Shown here piece by piece: positions 49,531-61,600 of a stretch of 64,000 bases of DNA. The translations under genes were made by a program, and so were the position numbers. Every line of letters begins with the position of its first letter. Position 1 is the stretch's first letter. This DNA is from Pristionchus mayeri (taxonomy: Eukaryota > Nematoda > Chromadorea > Rhabditida > Neodiplogasteridae). Location of the stretch: NCBI GenBank assembly GCA_036245805.1, contig BTRK01000001.1:22823087-22887086 (forward strand), in the 5' to 3' direction. Under the pieces are notes generated by a model that made no database searches, was not told the DNA's origin, and worked only from the letters and a program-made list of their open reading frames with translations.

Positions 49531-51822
49531 TTAGTGCGCGACTGCGGCTGCACGAGTGACGCGCACTCGACGGTCGCAGAGATCCTGGCAGTCTCGGTAG
49601 TTCTTAGGGACGATCTGGCGGAAGACGTTCAGCTGGAAAGGGGGCGGGGCTTAGGAGGAGATTGGAGGGTTGCCAGGGGAGATTGAAGAGCAAGTGAGAG
49701 AAACGCTAGAGAAACGAAAGGAGAGAAGAGGGTCATGCATTGCCTATGAGAGCTTTCCATAACCTTCCGAGTGTCAGCTGATCTTCGAACTAGAGGAGGG
49801 AAGGAGGATGCAGTACCTGTTCTGCCGAGATCTCGACGGGATGAGTGAGGACCGTCCAGATAACTGCCTCAGAGTAGGGAGGAGTAGTCAGAGATCCCTC
49901 GTACGTCACGAAGTCACGCTCGTCTCAAGGAACACCATTCAATCATTGTTCTTCCAACCTTTCCTAGTTTCCCCTTTTCCTCCATCCATGCTCATCTAGT
50001 CTCTCACCGAGGGGAGGCAGTAGTTGTCTGATATGGAAGTACGTGGGCATCTCCTGTTCGTGTCCCGTCTCTGCAGCATTCCTGATACAATCCACGAGTG
50101 GTTGGTAGTTGTCGTTGTGTTCTCCCTCCTGCAACCAAGACGCACTTTGAGTCATTCCAAGTCCATTGCTGCATCTCATCAAGGAGATTTTGAATTGGAA
50201 ATATCACCTGCTATGAAGTCACAAAATCAAACACTCTCTTATGGCTCCGTGAGATGTAAGATATTCCCACCTTGATAAAAACTCCGATCACAGCCAATCC
50301 ATCGTCCTGTGCGAGAGCATTAGCGAAACTGCCATACGTCGTGTTGTAGAAGACGAAATGGACCTGCAAAGGCGAATGAGCAAGCTATTTGAGGAAGGGG
50401 AATAAAAGAGAATTGATCATGTTGAACATTCCATGAATTTCCTCGCTGATTCAGTCACAGTCAATGTTCGAGAGTGTCTGACCTCTCCTGAGAGTGGTCT
50501 TCCATTGAGAGTGTGTTCACTGCCGCAGCTTCCATCCTCACTCCAATGGGCGTGGAATTGCTCCAATTTGAATTTGGCGGGAAGATGACGAGCAGCGAAG
50601 ACTAAAAGGGATTCAATCACTCAAATTTCAAAGAAGTTTTGGGGGATTAGGTTCCAATTCGGTAATCTGCTCGACATGTCTCATGGTCAATTGCTGTGCA
50701 CTGAAGCGTGACGACTTAAACTAATTCTCATAATGCGAATAACAGCTGCCTTCCATCTCTCACGAGTTCAAACTATGCTTTCCCTCTCTTTCTGATGGGT
50801 ACATTGTGTCTACTGATACCTCCTCCCTTCTGTTTACTCTTTCTTTCGTCGTATACCTCCAATCCATCAAAACTCTCTCTCTAATAGCTTCCTATTCGTT
50901 CCTCCTTTCCTTCCACTCCAATCAATCGTTCTTCTACTATGTGCTCAGAGTCAGAAAATGTTCAAACCGATGAAATCATCAGCCGAATCGCAAACTTTGA
51001 CACATTTCAAGGCGCAAAACTTCTAAAAATGAGAGGGTCGAAGGGCGAGAAAAAGAGTGGGAAGTGAGTGAAATCTAAGCTGAGAGAGGGGAACTTACAG
51101 GATGAGCAGTTGTCTCGGACTTGAACCTTCCATCCTCCGGGGGAGCACGAAACTGACTTGCAATCGCCCACCACGTAGTCGATCTTCACCGATTCGATCT
51201 ATGAGAGAGTAATTACCAACTGATTACGAGATGGTCTCATCTCACTGACTATGGTGTGATGTTTGATAAGGAAGACTCTAGGAGGGGGGGGGGGAGGGGG
51301 GGGGTACCTGGCAGTGTTCGGCATCCTCGCAGACGGTCTCAGTTCGGATGTCGATGGGCGATTGTCTCTTCATTGTCACATCTGGAGGGAGCGAATAGGG
51401 AAGGGAGAGGAAATCCCCTATGGAAGATGAGGTCAGGAGAGGGTAGACGTCAGCCACAAGTCTCAACAACTGGACGGAGTACGTCATGAGGTCAACGTCG
51501 TCCTCCCTCTCTCTCAGCTTCTTCTTCTTTCTCTCTCTCTCGCTGCAGGCATGGAAAGGAATCGATGGATTGAGGGAGAGGAAGAGACTGGAAGAGATGA
51601 GAGAGGGGTGGAAGGAGGAATAGCAAAACAGCTGGAAATGATGGTCCTGGGTTAGAATCTGCGCAGTCGATTCCAGAAAGGAAAACAAGTGAAAGAATGT
51701 CCCCTGAGGGTATTTCTTACGTTGGATGGAACGAGGTTGACGAGAGATTCGACGAGACTTCCGAGGGGGAGGAGAAGGGCAGGAAGAAGAAGGAATGGAC
51801 TTGTTAAGGGAACCAGACACAT
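49531..51822 (-). CDS. Alpha carbonic anhydrase, secreted type
   Basis: Exons 51822-51721, 51367-51308, 51198-51099, 50601-50483, 50363-50271, 50128-50008, 49923-49817 and 49632-49531 give 267 residues. The first exon is a signal peptide (MCLVPLTSPFLLLPALLLPL). RQSPIDIRT, QFHAHWSEDG, VHFVFYN and SLTTPPYSEAV carry the substrate-pocket motifs and all three zinc histidines. Extra Cys (TVCEDAEHC, GDCKSVSC, NCSS, DGSCGSEH) point to extracellular disulfides. The second exon's acceptor (CAATGAAG) was chosen because the better CTCCAG site at 51382 would put a stop in frame after exon 1; an unseen exon between them may supply the WGY segment instead. Arose with its neighbour probably by old tandem duplication. 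Confidence 0.9.
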
Positions 51823-54800
51823 TTTCTGGCCCTTTCTTAACGGTCAGACGTCGTTTCCTGGCCATTTGTTAGACGATGGACGGACGAAGACGAAGTTGTT
51901 ATGAGTGGAGAGAATGAAGAAGGAAGAGAAGAAAGGAGGAGGAGAGAGGGAGGGATATCTACTGTGAACAACAGGACGTGCGGTTTAACGGGGAGGCGGA
52001 AGGGTAAGTGATGCGGGAGGAAGAGAGGAGGACGACGACTGATGCTTACCCACTGAACTCTATCTTGATAATAGATTTGTTTTCTCTCACTGACCGTCTC
52101 CCTTCTCAATGACACTCATCTTCCGTCTATTAGATCACAACATTTCAAATCGGGAATAAAAACTTACTCGTCATGTTTGTAGAAGAAAGAAGAGAAGGAT
52201 GAGAGATGTAGACAAGGACGAACTCTGCAATGATTAGATTCCTCATACAAAAATGGACGGAGATAAGGGACGATACGAGAATCTGCTGAGATGGAGATGC
52301 ATTCATGAAGGGAAGTTGGAAGAGGACATTGGGAATGAAGAGAGGAAGGAAGAGGAAGAGAGAGAAGAAGCGAAAGAGAATGAATGAAGACAATAGACCC
52401 AATGGCGACACCCAGATTAGGAAGGCCCTCCACTTCCTACTTCACTCTTCCCTACAGTAACCCCCGTCCATTCCTCCTCCCGTTCCCCTACAGTGACCCA
52501 GCATGAGTGATCTCCCATTTTCCTCCTCACTCAAAGCCGATCAGTCAACTAGGGAGCAAGGAGAATTGATACCATATGCAGACGAGAGAGTGTGTGAAAT
52601 TGAGAGAGTGGGAAGAGAGATGGAAATAGTGGGAGAATCGGAGAGAGGGAGAGATTACCATCTCCTTCTATGATGGTAATCGAGACAGAGATCACCCTGC
52701 TAGGAAAGGAAGGAAGGGAGAGGAAGGAGCACTATCAAGATCCACGAGGGTTTACGAGTATACACTTATCTAAACAGAAGGGTGAGTTCGAGAAGACTCA
52801 AGGGAAAGAAGGAGTGAAGGGAAGAAGGCAGTTGGCAGTAGAAGTGAAGTGGTCCCAATCTCTTCATGATTACCTCAGCTTCTCTCTTATCACCATTGAC
52901 TCGTCCCTTCTAACCTCCAACCTCCCTCCTTCCCCCATGATCCCCCCTGAATCACTGACGTTATTTACGATCGGATGGCATCAACGCCCTTCTCTCGACC
53001 ATCAGAGAACGGGAAGAAAGAGAAGGAAAGAGGCCCTCAATCTAATCAAATGGTACATCCCTCGCCTTTCTCAGAGCCTCCCCTAGAGAGAGACGAGGAA
53101 GGGAAATACTGAGAATGAGCGGAAAGAACTGCACTAGGTTCAATAAAACGTTGCAGGAAACAGCCACTCAACAGAGAATTGCCCCCCCCCCTCCTCCCCC
53201 CCTTTCCACCTCATAGGACCTCAGTCGAAGAAGGGCGAAGGAGGATAAATCAGAACGTAGCGAGGAATAAGGAGTACCTTCCATACCACTACACTCTAGC
53301 ATCATGAGATAGAAGGAGCTTAGGAATGCGCGAATGATTAAGTGATACATAGCGTGACTCCCCACTCCTTGGGTCCAATGCATTCAGGAAAAAGGGCGGG
53401 TCTGACCGTTTTTGAGCATGATACCGCCTGAATTCATCCCTCCTAGATGTCACTTTCACACGTCAGTCAAAGACGAAAGAAGGGGTTATATACCTATGGA
53501 CTCAGTAAACGATAGGTGAAGGTACAGAAGAGAGGAATACGGTAGGGTAGGTCAAAAGTTGGGTTCCGCCCCCTTTGGTTCGTCCTTTATACGCCAACTT
53601 TCGCTGCTTCGACAGAGATCACTAACAGAGAGGAGAGAGTGTGGAGAAGTGAGAGAGGAGAGAGAGGTGAGAGGGACGAGAGAGTGTGCAGATCGAAGAG
53701 AGTGCAGTGAGTCATAGGAGAACAAGCAGAGAAAGGAACTGGGCTAATTCTTGATCTTCAAACTCGAAAAATTCCCTTTAAAGGTAGAATGGTCGTTTGA
53801 TCTTTCGACTCTGCTATCGATGACTACTTGGCTGCCCATCCGTCAAACTTCTCCCTCCCTCCCTCCCTCCCTCTCTCTCTCTCTCCACTTCTATCTACAG
53901 TCAATCCATTCTCACGTTGCAGAGAAGTCACGTGTCCATGAAAGGAAATCATTGAAAGAGCGAGAGATCATTCAACGATCAGGTAAAGGAAGGGATCTCT
54001 CCCCTCCATGATCACAGGAGAAGAGGAGAAGAATCATCTACACTTGGTCGAATCTTCAATGATTCGAGTGGACATGGAAAAAAATGGGAAGAATGGAATT
54101 CCCGAAGGGGAGGAAGAGAACGAATCGGACTGAAGAAGGAGGAGAAGAGAGAGAAGAAGGAGGAGGCAACACAACAGGAAAGAAGAGTCAAAACTGTTAT
54201 TTCGAAAGGACTATCATTAAGGGAAGTGCCATTACTTCTGTTGAGATAACTATGAAGAATGTCCGAGGAGCAAGGGAGGGCCAAGCGACGAACACATCTT
54301 ACACTCCACTTCCACTTCTCTTCCTCGTCAAAAGAACTCATCAAAGGAGAGAAAATTGCCGTCGAGAGAAGAAAGAATCCACGATGAATTGAGAAGAAGA
54401 AGAAGAAGAGGAAGAGTTCTCCCGAGGGAATTCATACTAATTAACTGAGATAATGGAAGGAACTCGATTTCATCAAGGAGAAATTCAGAAATTCCCCTCT
54501 ACGACAGAATTCTCGTTTGTTTGATTCATCGGAAGGGAAAATTGGTTGGCGCTGCATGAAATATGAGAATCTTCGATTCGAAAGGGAAACCAGCTCTCTT
54601 TGTTCCCCGAGTTTGTCCAATTTCACAATTTACAGAATATTCAGCTCGTGGAGAATAAGTGCTATTTAGAGCCTTTTCTGAATGGGAACACATAAAAGTT
54701 GGCTCGATTTTAGTGAGAGAAGTGATCATCATAACGACAGACGATGAAGAAGGTAATGGAAGGGAATCAGTGAATGGAGACGAAAGGGAGAACTAAACTG

Positions 54801-55078
54801 AAACCTCTCGAGTGATGCAATATCTACTTCGAAGGAAGACGGAGGGCCTAAGGAAATTGAATGGAGTAGAAACGAAAGGAAAAGAGCTATGCAAATAGAC
54901 AGTCGAGTCGCTGCTCGCTTTCGATTACTCATTCGAAAAGAAAAACTTATGTTGGAAAACCGAAGATTCTGTTGTAAAGTTCACGCTTATGAGATCTCAT
55001 TCCCTCGTATTTTCCATGTGTATCACTATCATTAAAAATTTAAAGTCTATAATTTATGGACTATAATTTTTTAAAACA
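51823..55078. other. No gene recognised
   Basis: Purine-rich low-complexity DNA separates the secreted carbonic anhydrase from the ADAMTS gene. The 138-codon ORF at 52670-53086 and others here show no conserved motif, no splice logic and biased composition. A region at 53560-53700 with TTTATACGCC may be promoter-like but has no gene attached. Confidence 0.6.
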
Positions 55079-55320
55079 ATAGAATAGAATAGAATAGAAT
55101 AGAATAGATTTATACATGCCTTCTTTTTTTGCATGTGGGTTTGTTACAATGAAATAAGTAGGAAAGGTGGGGGGGGAGGATAATCTTGTAAATATCTTCA
55201 TTTATTTCCATCAAGGAACGCTTTGAAAAACGTTTCCAAGTTCTGCAAAATGATGGATGGGAGATTCTCTGTGTGAGTAATATCACGAGGGAGATCATTC
55301 ACTATTCGGAGAATGGGAAA
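55079..55320 (-). mobile_element. Truncated non-LTR retrotransposon, 3' end
   Basis: On the minus strand, a short reading frame (IVNDLPRDITHTENLPSIIL, then QNLETFFKAFLDGNK and stop, ending near 55214) resembles the C-terminal end of CR1/Jockey-type reverse transcriptase ORFs. A 3' untranslated stretch follows, and the element ends in tandem TATTC repeats (about 55108-55079), a known tail type for such LINEs. The upstream boundary is unclear and the frame is soon broken, so it is a dead 5'-truncated copy. Confidence 0.55.
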
Positions 55321-55695
55321 CATTCCAAATCCGATTATTCCTTTGATGCAAATAAGAACGAAGATGACGGACATTCATCTGACAGGTTAACAATTTATTG
55401 GCAGTGGAAGAGAAGATCGATATTGCCGATTGAGGGAAGGAAGAGTCGATTGGATGGAACACGCACGAAAGAAGGGAGAAATATTAGGAATATTAGGGCG
55501 TAGATGGGATGAATCTACTGGGGGAACTACATGTCTACATCTACTATCTACAATGTGAACACACGACGAAAGGGAAAAAGGAGGAAAACAAGCCTCGACG
55601 CCTAGGAAATGAGATTGAGAGAAGGGAGATGAGTCAGTACCCGTTGACCTACCATTCGAGTTGTGAGAGAGGGAAATCAATACTACAGTAATCAA

Positions 55696-58600
55696 TCAAA
55701 GGCCGAAATCGTTGCAGGAGACGAGGAAGCACGAGCGATGCTGCACTCGATTGGAAGTTCGATGACGACGAACTTGAGTGCCCAAACCACAAGAAGTTGA
55801 ACAACTGAATGTAGGGATTACGATCTCTAGAGATTCAGATGAGAAAGAAAGGACAGGAAGATAGACTGACGTGTTCCATGGCAGCCAATCCTTTTCGATA
55901 TAATTGGTGATGGGAGGAACGGGAGGAGCAGTCACTGGATCGATTAAAGGAACTGAGGGAGATCGATCCACTCTGAAGCAATTGTTACAGATGAAAGAGA
56001 GAGGGAACTCACAAATCCTCCTCGACAGGTGGTGGATTGTCACTGCAGAGCATCGAGTTCTGGCATCGACGAGCCTCCCGATTTGAACCTGATTGAGGGG
56101 CATATTCATTCTCCAAACCCGTGTAGAAAAAAAAAGGAGGTGAAAAGTAGATGAATAGGTTACCAATGCATCTCTGTGTCTGGCATATTCGTTCTCTCCA
56201 TTTGGTGCCCACTCCACAAGTGGTTGAACATTCAGACCAGTCAGCCCAATCGCCCCAGATCGAAGGAATCTCGCAGTTCTGGAATGACCCCTACTACTGA
56301 TTGTTGAATGAGTGACTGACAGTTCCCTCGCATCTCTTCGATTCCGAGAATGGTCCAGGACAGACTCCGAGTACACAAGTGCGACGACGGAGGGAGAATC
56401 CCTGAGGGGAGGGAACACTCTCTCTCCTTCCCCTTCCCTCTCACCATTCCACATTCCTTACTGCATCCATTCCAATCACTCCACTCCGAATAACGGAAAC
56501 ATGCCTCGAGGACACACAACTGAAGGTCCCTGATTACCTTCTATTACTGAATATCCCTCTGACCTCAGTTTCGACACAATGGGGATCCGCGACGTAGGAT
56601 GGAGTGGTTGATTGAATCTCTTCTACTACTGAGACTCTAATAGTGGATGAGGAAGGAGTCGAGGAGACCACGATTGAGCCTGCGAAGAAATAATGAATCG
56701 ACTGCGGTTAGAGTTTCCTGAAATTCGTGAAGATGTGAGCAGAGAGAATCTGGTAATGGTTCTCAATAAAAGCAAAGTGTTTACTGTCTCCTCCGCAGCT
56801 GTCGATCTTCCTCGTTCTCGTTCCATTCCCACAAGTGACTGAGCAGGGAGACCATGGACCCCATTCGGGTGGAGGAGGCTTGTAGGGAGGAGTGGAGGGA
56901 TACGAAGGAGGAGGGGAATAGCTACAATCGAGATCAATATCGATGCTAATTCAATTAGGACACTCACGTTCCAATGGGACTGTAGGTGGGCGGAGTCGGA
57001 GTAGTACTGTACATGGGAGGGGTGCTGTAGACAGATGAGGGATACCATGGGGTTGTAGTTACATAGGGCTCGGTACGGTACACTGGGCTTTGACCATAGA
57101 TGATCACTGAAAGAATAACTCTTCATGACTGCATCAACATTGTTGTGATATTTCTCCGAAGACATTCTTGTAACCTTTAGCGGGAGTGTTCCCTCCAGCA
57201 GTTCGATATCTCGGTCCGAGATACGAGGGAGTCGAGGGTTGATTGTATGCAGCAGTTGTGAAGGAAGGAGAAGGAGATCCGTTGGCGAGGACATTACCGT
57301 ATGCTGTAAGAGGAAAGAGGAATGAGAAAGGAGAGGTGTCTCTTACTTCCTCCCTTCACCACATAGATCGTTCGCACGCCACTGGGTTGAGCTGATTGGC
57401 CTCCAGAGTTGACGAAGATCGAAGGAGGAGGAGGGGGAGGAGTTCCGTAGAGAGGAACGAGATGAGGAGAGGGAAGAGAAGAGGAAGGAGAAGCGATGAT
57501 GATGAACTGGAGTAGAAAGAGGATGGAGGAGATGAAATGGGTGAGAGTATCTCACATCCTTCCTCACTTGCTCTCCTTCCCTTATCTCCTTAGGCACTCG
57601 AACTCCTCCTTCTTTAGTCTCTTCCCCCAGTTGTCCTCCCTGATAATTCAATTACCACATTACCATTCAGTTCCTTCATTATCGTTTACCGTGTTAGCAT
57701 TCGTATGGTAGACGGGTGGAAGTGTTCTCTTCTCAGTCGTTGACTGGACTGTCGTAGATGAGGGAGGAGGAGACTGGATGACGTCATCGTTGAGATCCTC
57801 CAGAGGGAGTCGATCGTCCACTGGAGGAGAGGGAAGACTGAAGAAGAGATGAGGAATGAAAAGATCAGGAGTACTCACATCTCCAGTTCCTCCATCTTCT
57901 CGAAGGGCGATTTTGGCATGGTCTCCGTCTCTTTCACTTGGGGAACAAATGATCCCGCCGCGAATCGAGCAAGAATCTCTTCTTCAGATGGTGCTGCAAT
58001 GGAGTTAACCCCAATCAAGTAACGATTGGTTGTTGAAGTTCCCGATTCGTCGAATGTTACACCGTCAATTAACTTACGTGGTCCAGGGTAGACTCGAATC
58101 CGACCGGGGATGACTGATCCTGCTCGAATTGGATGCACTCCTTGCACTGGATGAACTGGAGGCACTGCGGCACCTACCAATATAGTTATAGAGTGGAACA
58201 CACCTTCATTAACCCACCAAAGGCAGTTCTCTGAGTGGGTATCTCTCTTCTGACTGGAGGAGGAGGAGGAGCGATGGGGATGAGATCATCGGGAAGAGTG
58301 GAAACCACCGGAGGAACCACTGTTGGCACTAAGAGAGAGATGGAGAAGGGGGAGAAGGATGGGGATACCTTGATTGGGAAAGAGGGGCTTAAATAGTGAA
58401 GCCAGATTCTCGATTCCTCCCCGAAGATTCAGAGGATCAGCGGGGTTGTGAGGATTGATTTGAGCTGCAAAATTGCCGTGCTCTTATGTCGAGCTTGGCT
58501 CCGTACCAGGATTGAGAGGTTTATTTGGTCCAGGGAGAGTCTCAAGTGATCCAGTGTTGTATGGGAGTAACTGTCGAATGGCGACGTTTCTCTGTCTCAT

Positions 58601-61600
58601 CAGTGAGGGATTGAGGGGATCAGGCAAGAATTGACTGATGGGCATACTACGAATACGCTGCAATTGCATTACTAATTATCTAATTAACTAATTAATGACT
58701 TGCATAATGAGGAGGGACGTCGATGAGTCGTGGGTACTTGCTGCTGCCACGAGGACGCCCTTCGTTCTCCTCCCATTCCTGAGAGAGATCTCGTGAAGCA
58801 GAGCAACACCTTGTATCTCCCCACCTTTATCCTCCTTCCTCCTCGATTGCTCCTTGGTTGGGGCACGTCTATGACGTCGTCTTCTCCCTCGATGTACTTC
58901 TCCTGCAGATGGAATCCATCTCCAGGCGACGTCGTCTGAGATGAAGAAAGAGAGAGATAGGAGTGAGTAGGTCACTCACCTTCCTTCCTCCTCGAGAAGG
59001 AGCAGGTACATCGACGACCTCGTCTGACTGAGGAGACTCTCCAGAGATCTACAATGACGTTGAGTAATACTTTTTCTTTTTTGCTTATGATATATTGCAA
59101 ATGCAGCATGTGTAGTATTAGACACTATCCTTACAAACCTACCTTGCTTGGTTCTTCTCCCCTTCCTTGTTCTCTCTTGACACTCGCTCTTCTCACGAAT
59201 TCCTCGTTGTTAACAGAGGGAGGTTCCATGTACTCCTCCTCGTCTCTGAATCACTCCTTCCCTACTCATTCCTTCTTGCTCAATTCGTTCTCACTCGATG
59301 ACCAGTGGTTGCTTCGTCGTCGTTGTCTTCACTGTGGCCTTCGGAAGGAGAGAAGCAACCTTCGGATTCATCGTCGTCGTTGAAGGAGCAGATGGGGGAG
59401 GGACAGAAGTGGTCGTCATCGAGACCTAAGAGAGGAGGTCAGAGATCAGAGATCTCAATTCAAACCTCCTGGACATCATCTTGCATCTCAATCACTAGAG
59501 ATTCGTCTTCGTCGTAGTGAGGAGGAGACTGGAAAGTGAGTTAGAGAAGTGAAAGATCAAAGACCAAACCGTCGTAGTGTGGTCTTTCTTCTGAATCGTC
59601 GTTCTCGTCGATGACGTCATCGTGGTTGATGGTGTTGTGAGGGCGGAAGTGGATGACTCCGTAGTCTCTTCAGGATCAGGCATCTCTCGAGAGCGACGGT
59701 GTTTCCTTGCTGAAATACCCCATTCAGAGATTTCATGTTTGGTCATCATCTTGAGTAGTGAGAGTGGTTGTGCCCTACCACATGGTTCTCCGAAGCATCC
59801 CGCAGTCTCTCTGTTCCTCCCTCTGCACATATCATCTCGGATGTACTGATTCTGATCCCCGACACATCGACGGATTCGAACCTGACATGAGAGGGGAGAG
59901 ATGGAGGGTAAGAAGAAGGAAGGATACCTTGATTCCCTTATCTCCACATCCCACAGTGAGACACTCGCTCCATTCTGACCACAGAGACCACATCGGAGGA
60001 CGAGTGGCTGGAAATATCGATTGACTTATTACTGATTCTACTGTATTTGTAGCAATGGAGCAAGTGTCAACAAGAATTATTCTGTTATCGAATGCTTTTT
60101 CCCTCTCTTTTTCTCTCGACACTTGTTATCACTTTAGTTTCTCTCCCTTGGAGCCGTGACTGCTTGGCGCAATGGTAGCGCGTTCGACTCCAGATCGAAA
60201 GGTTGGGCGTTCGATCCGCTCAGTGGTCAGAACTTTTTGGCTTATTTTTTCTTACTCGTAGGTGGCATTGTAGACATGAGAAATCGGCCGACGGTCGTTG
60301 CTCCCGCCACACGATGAGTGGGACGAGTCTGAGGAGGCGGTCTGAAGGTTGAGAAGGGATTGATACTGATCGGAAGGGATCTTCTCTCTACCTCGTAGTG
60401 AGTTGCAGTCTCCTTGCTGCAGGCATACTTCCCTGAGTATTCGAGAAACGTTGAACATTGGAGATCCTGCATTTAGGCGTGATTAATAAAGAGAAAGCGA
60501 AACGTTATCTCTACTCTTCGTCAATACCGGAAAGAGTAGACCTACCTCCTTGCTTGTGGTGCCATCCATCGTGGAGTTGTGCGAGGAGGAGGACGAGTCT
60601 GATGGATAATGAGGAATGAGGAAGAGGAACAGTCACTCACTGTTGTAGTCGGAGGAGGAGGGGGAGGAGTAGAGGGAACACGGTATCTGAAGGAATGGGG
60701 AGAGAAAAGGGAGGAGGGAGTGACCTACCTCACTCCGTACGGACACTCATTCTCCGTTTCAGCCACCGCTTTCCCGTTGCACAGAAGAGGCTAAAGGAGA
60801 AAGAGTGGTTGAGCATTTCAGGAATTCATAGAGGTGTCATAGTATCACTTCAGTAGACTAGGAGGCAGAATGCTCACTCTGCACTCTCCCTTGATGCAGT
60901 AGTTGCCGTCTCCACAAGGAGTTCCATCGGGGAAATTGGAAACCGTCCTGAAGTGATCTTTGATATCTGGATACTCGTGAGACCAACTCACCGGATGTTG
61001 TTGGATAGCTCGAGCTGGCACCAGATCTTGCAAGGCGCCTGGAAATAGGAAAGGAGAGAACTTTAGAGATCAAGGACATACCTGTTCGAATTGCAGTCCG
61101 ACTCCGCTCAGTTGAGGATTGGGATTATCGGGGTCATCTCTTATCTTCGTGCAAGTCGTCGTTGCATATTCATCCACTCTCTGACCACCGCACGGCTGGA
61201 ATTCAAGGAGGATGAGGGAGGGAAGGAAGGGGAAGCTCACTCTCGAATCACAAACGATTCCCCTCGCATCGTCACCGAAGCACTCGCGACCTCCATTGTT
61301 CGCTCTGAGAGAGATCAAAGATCAGTAGGAGATTACTGAGATCTGATTGGTATCTAGTAATGGCAACTTACGCTGGTCTATTGCAGAGTCGAGTTGATCT
61401 TCGCAGTTGAAGTTGGCCGGATATCTCGCAATCGGAACACTTCGCCCTGAATTTAATTGTTAAATATTTTCTTGACAAAATGGCAAAGTAGATTTATCAA
61501 GGGATGGGCAATCCTTCTGAAGCGTACCTGCAACTGCTGGGTGATTCATTCCACGTTCCCCATTGTCCATCGATCTGCGGGAGGGAGTGGGAAGCAGGCA

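Noticed and set aside
52670..53086. 138-codon plus-strand ORF
   Set aside because: Mixed low-complexity sequence with no recognisable domain and no splice-linked neighbours.
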